Assembly: GCF_030819275.1 (NCBI RefSeq)
Contig: NZ_JAUTBL010000002.1
Coordinates: forward strand, 1,428,501-1,492,500
DNA length: 64,000 bases
Source of the DNA: Agrobacterium larrymoorei
GTDB lineage: Bacteria; Pseudomonadota; Alphaproteobacteria; Rhizobiales; Rhizobiaceae
Direction: 5' to 3'
The position numbers were made by a program, and so were the translations under genes. Shown piece by piece: positions 37,759-46,357 of the stretch. The notes beneath the pieces are model-generated. The model had not been told where the DNA came from. It saw only the letters and a list, made by a program, of their open reading frames with translations, and ran no database searches. Numbering within the stretch: the stretch's first letter is position 1; the number at the start of each line of letters is the position of its first letter.

Positions 37759-38592
37759 TCATCCAAGCTGTCGCTCGATTGCCTTGGCAGCCTGCCACAA
37801 CTCCTCCATCCTCTCGAGGCTGGCAGCCTCAAGCGTTTCCCCGGAGGCGGCAAGCGACGTCTCAATGTGGCGAAACCGGCGGCGAAACTTGGTGTTCGTG
37901 CCGCGCAGCGCATTTTCAGCGTCGACTTTGACATGGCGGCCGATATTGACCATGGCGAAGATCAGATCGCCCAACTCGTCGCTGATGCTCTCGGCCTTGC
38001 CTTCAGCAAGCGCCTCCCTGAGTTCCCCGATCTCTTCCTCGATCTTGTCGAGGATCGGCTCTGCTGCGGACCAGTCAAAACCGACGCGCGCGGCCTGTTC
38101 CTGAAGCTTCAAAGCCTCGGTCAGCGCTGGCTGGCTGCGCTGGATCGAGCCCAAAAATCCGGCCTTCGGGTCCTCGCTGATGCCGCGCAGTGCACGTCGT
38201 TCCAAGCGCTCACGCTTCTCGGCCGCCTTGATTTGATCCCATTGCAGCTTGACGGATTCCGGCGTGTCCGCCTCTGAGACTGCAAAGACATGCGGGTGCC
38301 TCCGGATCATCTTTGACGTCACGGCATGAACGACATCGCCGAAGGAGAACGCTCCCATCTCCTCGGCAATACGCGAATGAAAAACCACCTGCAGCAACAG
38401 GTCCCCGAGTTCTTCGCAAAGATCGTCCATGTCGCTGCGCTCGATCGCATCCGCCACTTCATAGGCTTCCTCGATCGTGTAGGGTTTGATCGTCTCGAAT
38501 GTCTGGACGATATCCCAAGGGCACCCTGTTTCCGGCTGGCGCAACGCCTCCATGATCTCGATGAGACGGGAGATATCTTTCGAGGCTTCCAT
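37759..38592 (-). CDS. mazG: Nucleoside triphosphate pyrophosphohydrolase MazG
   Basis: A 277-aa two-domain MazG. The N-terminal half has CPWDIVQTFETIKPYTIEEAYEVADAI and ELGDLLLQVVFH, and the second half has DELGDLIFAMVNIGRHVKVDAENAL. These EExxE/ExxD metal sites show a house-cleaning hydrolase of NTPs. It sits 20 bases downstream of the deaminase gene on the same strand. Confidence 0.95.
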   Translation of the reverse strand: MEASKDISRLIEIMEALRQPETGCPWDIVQTFETIKPYTIEEAYEVADAIERSDMDDLCEELGDLLLQVVFHSRIAEEMGAFSFGDVVHAVTSKMIRRHPHVFAVSEADTPESVKLQWDQIKAAEKRERLERRALRGISEDPKAGFLGSIQRSQPALTEALKLQEQAARVGFDWSAAEPILDKIEEEIGELREALAEGKAESISDELGDLIFAMVNIGRHVKVDAENALRGTNTKFRRRFRHIETSLAASGETLEAASLERMEELWQAAKAIERQLG

Positions 38593-38611
38593 GGTGCTGC
38601 TTTCTGGACTG

Positions 38612-39199
38612 TCAGTTCAGTGGGATGTTGTTGTCGGATTTGGACGACTGATAGCTATTGGAGAGGTTGTTATAGACCGTTTTGATCCGTGCCGTCTGCT
38701 CTTGCAACTTCAGTTTCAACGGGTTTTCCTCTGCTTCCACCAGATCGGCAATGAAGTAGGAGTTCCAGAAAGCATTGCTCCGCCGATAGCCGCCTGGCTC
38801 CAAACCGAAGACCTCCTTGAGAATCTTGAGGTCATGCGGAATGGCGAAAGCGTCCCGCGAATCTTCATGGCTGAAAAAGGAGTAGAAATTGTCAAAGCCT
38901 GCCCAGGTGATCGCCGACATGCACATGGTGCAGGGTTCATGGGTGGAAAGAAAGATCAGGTCTTTCGTGTCAGGCTTTTCGCCCAGTTCGTAGAAATGTT
39001 TCAGGGTGTGGACCTCACCGTGCCACAAAGGGTTCTTAAGCTCATTGTTGGTTTCGGCAATCACCAGCGACAGATCGGACTTGCGCAGAATGGCTGCCCC
39101 GAAGACCTTGTTGCCGAGCGCGACGCCGCGGCTGGTAAGTGGCAAAATGTCATGTTCGATCACGTCGAGGAGGCGTGAGGCCAAAGATTGCTCTGTCAA
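38612..39199 (-). CDS. Cytidine deaminase-like (nucleoside/nucleotide deaminase) protein
   Basis: A 195-aa protein from TTG at 39199, supported by an AAAAGGG site about nine bases upstream; a longer in-frame extension gives a poor N-terminus. Zinc and catalytic residues: His60-Gly-Glu62 (WHGEVHTL) and Cys90-x-x-Cys93 (PCTMC). The usual motif in this superfamily is H-A-E or C-A-E, so HGE is a variant. The substrate is unknown; TadA, guanine or cytosine deaminase activity cannot be separated. The sequence looks more AT-rich than its neighbours. Co-transcription with mazG is plausible. Confidence 0.85.
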   Translation of the reverse strand: MTEQSLASRLLDVIEHDILPLTSRGVALGNKVFGAAILRKSDLSLVIAETNNELKNPLWHGEVHTLKHFYELGEKPDTKDLIFLSTHEPCTMCMSAITWAGFDNFYSFFSHEDSRDAFAIPHDLKILKEVFGLEPGGYRRSNAFWNSYFIADLVEAEENPLKLKLQEQTARIKTVYNNLSNSYQSSKSDNNIPLN

Positions 39200-39432
39200 G
39201 ATACGTACCCTTTTTCTGTGGTAGTGAAGTTTCCGATTTGCTTCTGCCAGAAACAGTAGAGAAATATAGAATATTGATAGAAATACCATCCTTTAGATGG
39301 GGTGTGGCGGCTTGGTCGCTACGGTTGCTTTTCCTCAAAAAGGCCGCTTGCCGAGAAATAATAATCTACGGCATTATGATGTAGGAATTTTCGTGCCTTC
39401 AACCTTTTTACTCGATCGGCGATATTGCGACC

Positions 39433-40893
39433 ATGTTTGAGACAACTGCTTCCCGCACCCAAGACCGCCTGATGACATTCCCTGCCTTCTTCAAGGTAGA
39501 GGGCAAGTACGTTGCTGTCTTCGGGAACGGCGATGAGGCTTATGCGAAGGCGCGGCTTCTTTCAAATACAAATGCGCTGATCGTCGCATTCTCGGATGAT
39601 CCGCAGTCCGACTACGCTGCCTTTCTTGAGAGGGAACATATCAAGGTCGTTGCACAGTCCTTCACCCCAGATCAGGTGGAGGGCATGACACTTGTCTTCG
39701 CCGCGACCGGCGATGAAGCACTTGATCGTCAGATCGTGGATGCGGCACGCGCAAGGTCCATTCCTGCCAATGCCGTCGACCAGCCGGGCTATTGCGATTT
39801 CTATACGCCAGGTCTTGTGTCTCGTGCGCCTCTCGCGGTTGCGATCTGTACGGAAGGCGCCGGTCCGGTGCTTGGCCAGATCGTTCGTGCGCGTATTGAC
39901 CAGATGTTGGCGCCGTCACTTGGTCGTCTCGCCCGGCTCGCGGTGGAATATCGCGATGCTGCGGAAGCCAGCATTCCGAAGGGCGCTCTCCGTCGTAACT
40001 TCTGGCGTCGCTTCTTCTCTGGAAGCGTGGCAGATGCTGTCGCCCAGAACGATGTCGATGCCGCTCACGCCGCAGCAGAGAAGCTTCTTTTGTCACCTGA
40101 AAGCCCCGAAGGCTACGTGTGGCTGGTGGGCGCAGGTCCGGGTGCTGAAGATCTTTTGACACTGCGTGCGCAGCGCGTCCTGATGCAGGCGGATGTGATT
40201 GTCTATGACGCGCTAGTGCCTCAAGAGATCGTCAATATGGGCCGTCGGGACGCGGAGCGTCTGTCGGTCGGCAAGCGCAAGGGCTGTCACTCCAAGTCGC
40301 AGGAGGACATCAATAAGCTGTTGGTGTCGCTCGGCCAGGAAGGGAAACGCGTCGTCAGGCTGAAGTCCGGCGATCCGCTGGTCTATGGCCGCGCGGCTGA
40401 AGAGATGGCAGCACTGCGCGAAGCTGGTATTGGATATGAGATCGTACCGGGCATTACCTCGGCCTTCGCCGCCGCCGCCGACTTCGAACTGCCGCTCACA
40501 CTGCGCGGCGTGGCATCGTCGCTGATCTTTACCACAGGTCACGATCTCGCGGGCGATATCTTGCCGGACTGGGCGCGTCTCGCCGTCTCAGGGGCAACAA
40601 TTGCCGTCTATATGGGTCGCAGCGTTGCCGCCTCTGTAGCGACGCGGCTGATGAGTGCGGGACTGAATGCGGATACGACAGTGGCGGTTATCGAGAACGC
40701 CAGCCGCAGCTATCGTCGCCTGATGCATGGCACATTGAAGGATTTGCCCGACTTAGAGCATCGCGATGAGTTGACTGGCCCAGTCATGGTCATCATCGGC
40801 GATGCGGTTGCCGGTTCGAATTTTGAAAGGTCCGAAGCGCTGGCGGTCTCGCCGCTTGGCGCAAATGCCGGACAGGAGTATGCAAATGGTTGA
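39433..40893 (+). CDS. cysG: Siroheme synthase (multifunctional)
   Basis: A 486-aa enzyme. The N-terminal half is precorrin-2 dehydrogenase/ferrochelatase (FPAFFKVEGKYVAVFGNGDEA, with Rossmann glycine motif), and the C-terminal half is uroporphyrinogen III methyltransferase (VGAGPGAEDLLTLRAQ, LKSGDPLVYGRA, EIVPGITSAFAAAA). It makes siroheme for sulfite reductase encoded just downstream. It overlaps the next gene by eight bases. Confidence 0.95.
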   Translation: MFETTASRTQDRLMTFPAFFKVEGKYVAVFGNGDEAYAKARLLSNTNALIVAFSDDPQSDYAAFLEREHIKVVAQSFTPDQVEGMTLVFAATGDEALDRQIVDAARARSIPANAVDQPGYCDFYTPGLVSRAPLAVAICTEGAGPVLGQIVRARIDQMLAPSLGRLARLAVEYRDAAEASIPKGALRRNFWRRFFSGSVADAVAQNDVDAAHAAAEKLLLSPESPEGYVWLVGAGPGAEDLLTLRAQRVLMQADVIVYDALVPQEIVNMGRRDAERLSVGKRKGCHSKSQEDINKLLVSLGQEGKRVVRLKSGDPLVYGRAAEEMAALREAGIGYEIVPGITSAFAAAADFELPLTLRGVASSLIFTTGHDLAGDILPDWARLAVSGATIAVYMGRSVAASVATRLMSAGLNADTTVAVIENASRSYRRLMHGTLKDLPDLEHRDELTGPVMVIIGDAVAGSNFERSEALAVSPLGANAGQEYANG

Positions 40894-41200
40894 TAAGGTA
40901 CTCACCGCCAATCGTCTGACCGATGGCATCGCTGTATGGCTGGATGCCAGCGGCGAATGGAACGAGGATCTGCAGTCCGCTCTCGTTGCGCGTCACGAGG
41001 AAGCGGTCGCGTCGCTGGAAGAGATCGGCAAGCGCGATTTCTCTGCCAACAAGGTTGTAGACGTCAACATCATCGAGGTTGCCGAGGAAAACGGTCGTCT
41101 GTGGCCGACGCGTCTGCGCGAACGCATTCGTGCGGCTGGCCCGACAATCGAATACGCCACGGGCTACAAGCCCGCTGACGCAGCATTTATCGCAGTCTGA
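40886..41200 (+). CDS. DUF2849 family protein
   Basis: A 104-aa protein of the family found between cysG and cysI in alphaproteobacteria (GIAVWLD, FSANKVVDVNIIEV). The ATG at 40886 has CAGGAG seven bases upstream; an ATG at 40880 is too close to that site. It overlaps the cysG end by eight bases and stands eight bases before cysI. The family has no established function; context suggests help in sulfite reduction. Confidence 0.85.
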   Translation: MVDKVLTANRLTDGIAVWLDASGEWNEDLQSALVARHEEAVASLEEIGKRDFSANKVVDVNIIEVAEENGRLWPTRLRERIRAAGPTIEYATGYKPADAAFIAV

Positions 41201-41208
41201 GGAAGATC

Positions 41209-42879
41209 ATGTACCGTTATGACGAGTTCGACCACGCTTTCGTAAAGGGTCGCGTGGAGCAGTTTCGCGATCAGGTGGAACGCCGCCTGTCCGGCGAACT
41301 GGCCGAAGATGCGTTCAAGCCCCTGCGCCTGATGAATGGCGTCTACCTTCAGTTGCATGCCTACATGCTGCGCGTCGCGATCCCCTATGGAACGCTGAAC
41401 TCCAAGCAGATGCGTATGCTGGCGCATATCGCCCGCAAGTATGATCGTGGCTACGGCCACTTCACCACGCGGCAGAACATTCAGTATAACTGGCCGCGTC
41501 TTGCCGATACGCCTGCTATTCTGGACGAGTTGGCAAGCGTGGAAATGCATGCGCTGCAGACCTCAGGCAATTGCATTCGCAACGTCACCGCCGACCACTT
41601 TGCAGGTGCTGCGGCAGACGAGGTGGCCGATCCGCGCCCCTATGCGGAGATCCTGCGCCAATGGTCATCCGTGCATCCGGAATTCTCCTTCCTGCCGCGC
41701 AAGTTCAAGATCGCCGTGACAGGTGCGGAGCGTGATCGCGCTGCCATTCAGGTTCACGATATCGGTCTGCACCTGAAGAAGAATGATGAGGGCGAAATCG
41801 GCTTCGCCGTTTATGTCGGCGGCGGGCAGGGCAGAACGCCGATGATCGCCAAAAAGATTCGCGATTTCCTGCCTGAAGAGGACCTGCTGTCCTACACCAC
41901 CGCCATCATGCGCGTGTATAATCTGCATGGACGGCGTGACAACAAATACAAGGCGCGCATCAAGATCCTCGTGCATGAGACAGGTGCGGAAGAACTGGCG
42001 CGTCAGGTCGAGGCAGAATTCGTTCACCTGAAGAACGGCGAACTGAAACTTCCCGACGCGGATATTGCTGCGATCACCACCTACTTCGCGCCGCCGCAGT
42101 TGAAGGACCGTCCCGAAAGCTGGGAGAGCCTCGCTCGCTGGAAGAAGGCGGATGCAGATTTCGCGCGCTGGGTGGATCAGAACGTTCAACCGCACAAGCA
42201 TCCCGATTATGGCATGGTGACGATCTCGCTGAAGCCGATCGGCGGCATTCCGGGCGACGCATCCGACGAGCAGATGGATGTTGTCGCGGATATTGCTGCA
42301 GAATATGCGTTCGATGAAATCCGCATCAGCCATGAGCAGAATATCATCCTGCCGCATGTGGCACTTGCCGATCTGGAACCGGTCTACCGGGCGCTTCAGG
42401 GCGCGGGCCTAGCAACCGCCAATGCCGGTCTCATTACCGATATCATTGCCTGTCCCGGCTTGGACTACTGCGCGCTTGCCAATGCGCGCTCGATTCCGGT
42501 TTCGCAGGAGATTTCCAGACGGTTCGGCGCGCCTGAGCGCCAGGCTGAAATCGGTGAGCTGAAGATCAAGATCTCTGGCTGCATCAATGCCTGCGGTCAC
42601 CACCATGTCGGCCATATCGGGCTGCTCGGCGTCGAGAAGAAGGGTGCCGAACTCTATCAGATCACGCTGGGTGGTTCGGGCGATGAGAATTCGTCGATCG
42701 GTGAAATCATCGGTCGTGGCTTCGAGCCGGAGAAGGTAACGGACGCGGTGGAGACGATTGTCGATACCTATCTCGGTCTGCGCCTGTCGAAGGAAGAAAC
42801 CTTCCTTGAGGCCTATCGCCGGGTTGGACCGCAGCCATTCAAGGATGCCCTTTATCCCGCAGCCGCAGCAGCTGCCTGA
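41209..42879 (+). CDS. cysI: Sulfite/nitrite reductase hemoprotein subunit
   Basis: A 556-aa siroheme/[4Fe-4S] enzyme reducing sulfite to sulfide. Duplicated ferredoxin-like and siroheme domains are seen. Metal ligands are CPGLDYC (C-x5-C) and SGCINACGHH (C-x3-C), with RHxxxR-type arginines in TRQN. The size and the flanking genes favour sulfite over nitrite. The usual flavoprotein CysJ is not next to it, so electrons may come from ferredoxin and the reductase encoded at 43542. Confidence 0.94.
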   Translation: MYRYDEFDHAFVKGRVEQFRDQVERRLSGELAEDAFKPLRLMNGVYLQLHAYMLRVAIPYGTLNSKQMRMLAHIARKYDRGYGHFTTRQNIQYNWPRLADTPAILDELASVEMHALQTSGNCIRNVTADHFAGAAADEVADPRPYAEILRQWSSVHPEFSFLPRKFKIAVTGAERDRAAIQVHDIGLHLKKNDEGEIGFAVYVGGGQGRTPMIAKKIRDFLPEEDLLSYTTAIMRVYNLHGRRDNKYKARIKILVHETGAEELARQVEAEFVHLKNGELKLPDADIAAITTYFAPPQLKDRPESWESLARWKKADADFARWVDQNVQPHKHPDYGMVTISLKPIGGIPGDASDEQMDVVADIAAEYAFDEIRISHEQNIILPHVALADLEPVYRALQGAGLATANAGLITDIIACPGLDYCALANARSIPVSQEISRRFGAPERQAEIGELKIKISGCINACGHHHVGHIGLLGVEKKGAELYQITLGGSGDENSSIGEIIGRGFEPEKVTDAVETIVDTYLGLRLSKEETFLEAYRRVGPQPFKDALYPAAAAAA

Positions 42880-42889
42880 GGATCATGAC

Positions 42890-43396
42890 ATGACCAAAAT
42901 CTGGAACGAACACGGCTTCGTCGAAAACGATCCCTGGGTCATCGAGACCGAAGAGGTCAAGGCGGGCGAGGGGCAGAATACGGTCCTGCCGTTGGAAATG
43001 TTTCTGACGAGAGCGGCTGAAAGCAACGATGTCGGTCTCGGCGTGCTCATTACGCCGGCCGACGACGTGACGAGGCTTGCGCCCTTCATCGATCGTATCG
43101 CGCTTGTTGCCGTCAGCTTCCCAGCCTTCAATGACGGACGCGGCTTCAGTCACGCATCGCTTCTGCGCACGCGGCTGAATTATCAGGGCGAGTTGCGAGC
43201 CGTCGGTGACGTTTTGATCGACCAAGTGCCATTGATGCTCAGAACCGGGTTTACCAGCTTCGCCGTTACCAATGAGACGGCGATCCGCCGCTTGTCGGAA
43301 AACCGGCTGCCTGGCATCAATGTCTACTACCAGCCGACGGCAACACCAGCAGCCGAAGGTGAAACCTATAGCTGGCGCAGGCGTGCGGCAGTATGA
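42890..43396 (+). CDS. DUF934 family protein
   Basis: A 168-aa protein of the oxidoreductase-like DUF934 family that follows cysI in many proteobacteria (PAFNDGRGFSHASLLRTRLNYQGELRAVGDVL). The start is ATG at 42890, ten bases after the cysI stop, with TGAGGATC upstream. It is probably part of the sulfite reduction operon, perhaps in electron transfer. No cofactor motif is obvious. Confidence 0.88.
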   Translation: MTKIWNEHGFVENDPWVIETEEVKAGEGQNTVLPLEMFLTRAAESNDVGLGVLITPADDVTRLAPFIDRIALVAVSFPAFNDGRGFSHASLLRTRLNYQGELRAVGDVLIDQVPLMLRTGFTSFAVTNETAIRRLSENRLPGINVYYQPTATPAAEGETYSWRRRAAV

Positions 43397-43541
43397 GCCA
43401 TTGCTCGGAAATATGAGTTTGAGATACATATTTTTACCTGCATAGCTCTAATGACATTCCTGTACCTTCAAAATGCGGTGCGGATAGTGTATTCCCCGCA
43501 TCGAGAATGTCTGGCTTTTTTGTAACATGGACGGAAAGAAA

Positions 43542-44354
43542 ATGAACGCTCCAGCCAAAACGGAAGAATTTGCGGTCAAGATCCCTGACGGCGTCTATGC
43601 CGAAACGGTTCTTTCGGTTGAGCATTATACCGATCATCTTTTCCGATTCCGCATGACGCGCCCGGCTGGCTTCCGCTTCCGATCCGGCGAATTCGCCATG
43701 ATCGGCCTTATGGTCGGTGACAAGCCGATTTATCGCGCTTACTCGATCGCCAGCCCGGCCTGGGATGAAGAGCTTGAGTTCTTCTCCATCAAGGTGCCGG
43801 ATGGTCCCCTGACATCTCATCTCCAGGCAATCAAGCCAGGCGATACCGTGCTGATGCGCAAGAAGCCGACAGGAACGCTTGTGCTCGACGCGCTGACACC
43901 CGGCAAGCGCCTCTATATGTTTTCGACCGGCACGGGCATTGCACCTTTTGCAAGCCTCATCCGAGATCCGGAGACGTATGAGAAGTTCGAGGAAGTGATC
44001 CTTACTCACACTTGCCGCGATGTCGCCGAGCTGAAATACGGTTTCGACCTTGTGGAAGAGATCAAGAATCACGAGTTCCTGAGTGAGATCGCCGGCGACA
44101 AGCTCAAGCATTACGCAACAGTGACGCGTGAGGAATATCCCTTCAAGGGCCGCATCACCGATCTGATCGCAAACGGCAAGATGTTTGCCGACCTCGGTGT
44201 TCCAGCTCTCGATCCTGCGATTGACCGTGGAATGATCTGCGGCTCTTCAGCGATGCTGAAAGACACCAAGGAACTGCTGGAGAAGGCCGGTCTAACTGAA
44301 GGCGCCAATAACAAGCCCGCTGAATTCGTCATCGAGCGCGCATTCGTCGGCTGA
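43542..44354 (+). CDS. fpr: Ferredoxin/flavodoxin-NADP(+) reductase
   Basis: A 270-aa FAD enzyme: RAYSIASP (FAD), MFSTGTGIAPFASLIRD (NADP) and CGSSAMLKDT. The start is ATG at 43542 with GGAAAG six bases upstream; ATG at 43527 would add five residues. A 145-base gap with AT-rich sequence separates it from the cys block, so it has its own promoter. It is a candidate electron donor chain for CysI. Confidence 0.95.
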   Translation: MNAPAKTEEFAVKIPDGVYAETVLSVEHYTDHLFRFRMTRPAGFRFRSGEFAMIGLMVGDKPIYRAYSIASPAWDEELEFFSIKVPDGPLTSHLQAIKPGDTVLMRKKPTGTLVLDALTPGKRLYMFSTGTGIAPFASLIRDPETYEKFEEVILTHTCRDVAELKYGFDLVEEIKNHEFLSEIAGDKLKHYATVTREEYPFKGRITDLIANGKMFADLGVPALDPAIDRGMICGSSAMLKDTKELLEKAGLTEGANNKPAEFVIERAFVG

Positions 44355-44375
44355 TGTCATTATAATATCGAAAGG

Positions 44376-44402
44376 AAAAGGAGGCCACGAGCCTCCTTTT
44401 TT
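44376..44402. terminator. Terminator between fpr and MFS genes
   Basis: AAAAGGAGGC, loop CACGA, GCCTCCTTTT followed by TT. A perfect 10-bp stem usable in both directions between convergent genes. Confidence 0.93.
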
Positions 44403-44422
44403 GTTTTCAGCAATGCCTTGGT

Positions 44423-45682
44423 TTACTCTGTCTCAGGCTCATCCTTTGGAACGATGTCTCGCCGGAAGAGAATAAAGAGCAGGATCGCAATCGCTGCGAC
44501 ACCACCGCCCACCAGATGCGAAAGAGCAAAGCCACCCTCCGTGGTGAGCCACCCGGCAACGCCGTTGCTCAACGATGCACCAATGCCCTGAACGGTCATC
44601 ACACTTGCAAGACCCACATTGAAGCGGCCCGTGCCCTTTAAAATCCGCTCCACAGCAACAGGTGTCGCAATGCCGAGAAGACCGGCTCCAATGCCGTCGA
44701 GTAACTGTACCGGATAGACGACCCAGAACTGTTCGAAGGACGCAGCGAGCAGCCCACGCACTGGCAGAGCGGTGAGCGCAATCAGAAAAACTGCTGAAAG
44801 GCCGAAGCGGCGGATGAGCCAAGGTGCAAGTGCTGCCACGAAGATCATGGCGAACTGCGCCACACCCGTAATAATCGCCGTCGTCTTGAAAGGCGAGTTG
44901 AGCTCAACGGCAAAATCCTGAGCGATCAGTCGGCCCATTGGCGCATTGCCGAAATGGAATATCAGCAGAATAATGGCAAGCAGGATCAGGCCGCGCTCGT
45001 GCCACAACACGCCAAAGCCCGATGGCCCGGGCTCGCCTTCATCATGGCCCAGACCACGTGCCACCTTGTGATCGATATGGTCAGGATCAATTGCCGTGAT
45101 CGCAATCAGTGTTCCAATGGCGGTGATGATCATCAGGCCTATGACGCCAGAAATTCCGAAATAGGAAACGGCAACATAGGTGGCAAATAGCGAGGCAAAA
45201 TTGCCGCCATGGTTCCAAAACTCGTTGCGTGAGATTTGCTTGGAAAACAGCTTTTCTCCGACGAGACCGAGCGTCAAACCAGCCAACGCCGGACCGACGG
45301 TTGCGCCGACAACCGCCGTCATGATCTGACCACCCCAGACAATGGTCTCGGTGGGGAAGATCAAGGTCAGAAGCGCGCCGGCAGTTACGAGAATGACCGG
45401 CCCGGCAATCAGCGCCCGCTTCCACGTCGTCCCATCCACCAATGCGCCGCAAAGGGGTGTTGCCGCTAGGCCAACAAGGCCGCCGACAGTCGCGATGATG
45501 CCCAATTGCATGGGCGACCAGCCGTTGGTGGCCAGAAACGCGTCGAGGAACGGACCGAGCCCATCACGTGCGTCTGCCAGGAAGAAGTTCAAGACGGCGA
45601 GGGCAAAAAGAGTGCGATCGCTGATGCCGCTCGGCCTGCTCAGAGCGCCTCGGCCAGCGGAAGAAGAGGTGAGGATTGTCAT
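44423..45682 (-). CDS. MFS transporter
   Basis: A 419-aa membrane protein with twelve predicted helices and an MFS loop motif near DGTTWKRAL. It opens with a short polar tail and FFLADARDGLGPFLDAFL in the first helix, a feature shared by a subgroup of MFS proteins. The substrate is unknown. It converges with fpr. Confidence 0.9.
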   Translation of the reverse strand: MTILTSSSAGRGALSRPSGISDRTLFALAVLNFFLADARDGLGPFLDAFLATNGWSPMQLGIIATVGGLVGLAATPLCGALVDGTTWKRALIAGPVILVTAGALLTLIFPTETIVWGGQIMTAVVGATVGPALAGLTLGLVGEKLFSKQISRNEFWNHGGNFASLFATYVAVSYFGISGVIGLMIITAIGTLIAITAIDPDHIDHKVARGLGHDEGEPGPSGFGVLWHERGLILLAIILLIFHFGNAPMGRLIAQDFAVELNSPFKTTAIITGVAQFAMIFVAALAPWLIRRFGLSAVFLIALTALPVRGLLAASFEQFWVVYPVQLLDGIGAGLLGIATPVAVERILKGTGRFNVGLASVMTVQGIGASLSNGVAGWLTTEGGFALSHLVGGGVAAIAILLFILFRRDIVPKDEPETE

Positions 45683-45820
45683 CGGCGTGTTTCCGAATAG
45701 GGGGTGAAGCGAGCGACAAACGCACGAAAACGTTATTGGTTGCTATGGATCATAACGATCTAAATTAGGAACTCTACGGATGTCTTCGCCGTTCGCGTTC
45801 CTTGATAGGGAGCGATCACC

Positions 45821-46321
45821 ATGAAACTGAAGACAGCCTGCCTTTTCGCCTTAGGCGCAATGATGTCTACGCCCGCAGCAGCGGATGAAACTGCCTTTCT
45901 GTCCTCGCTTGGTGGAAGCTGGAAAGGCAGCGGCACAGTGACCACGCGCATCGGCTCTCGCCCTGTCAATGTCAACTGCACCTTCCAGACGACGGCGTCA
46001 GGACCTTCGTTGCAGATGAATGGCACCTGCCGTGGCTTCGTGGTCGTGCGCCGATCGATCTCCGCAGACTTGACGGCAAGAGGCACGAGATACAGTGGAA
46101 ACTATGTTGGCCCATCAGGGCGGCCATCTGCACTCAGCGGCAGCCGCAAAGGCGAAGACATCAATCTGACAGTCCGCTGGAACCGTGACATCAATGGCGA
46201 TCGCGTGGCCGGAATGACCATTAGCAAGCTCGGACGCGATGGTTTGAGGCTGCGCACGACGGACAGGGACGGAGCCAACGGACCGAGCGTCGTTACCGCG
46301 GATATCAGGCTCACGCGATAA
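45821..46321 (+). CDS. Secreted protein of unknown function, 166 aa
   Basis: A signal peptide covers about residues 1-21 (KLKTACLFALG then MSTPAAADE). The mature part is beta-rich with Gly/Ser/Arg, and has two cysteines near residues 58 and 67 (NCTFQTT.., NGTCRGF) that probably form a disulfide. It starts at ATG with GGGAGCG-like sequence (GGGAGCGATCACC) upstream. Family not recognised. Confidence 0.8.
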   Translation: MKLKTACLFALGAMMSTPAAADETAFLSSLGGSWKGSGTVTTRIGSRPVNVNCTFQTTASGPSLQMNGTCRGFVVVRRSISADLTARGTRYSGNYVGPSGRPSALSGSRKGEDINLTVRWNRDINGDRVAGMTISKLGRDGLRLRTTDRDGANGPSVVTADIRLTR

Positions 46322-46357
46322 CACGTGGTCCGAAGGCACCGCCGTATAGCCGGCGTC

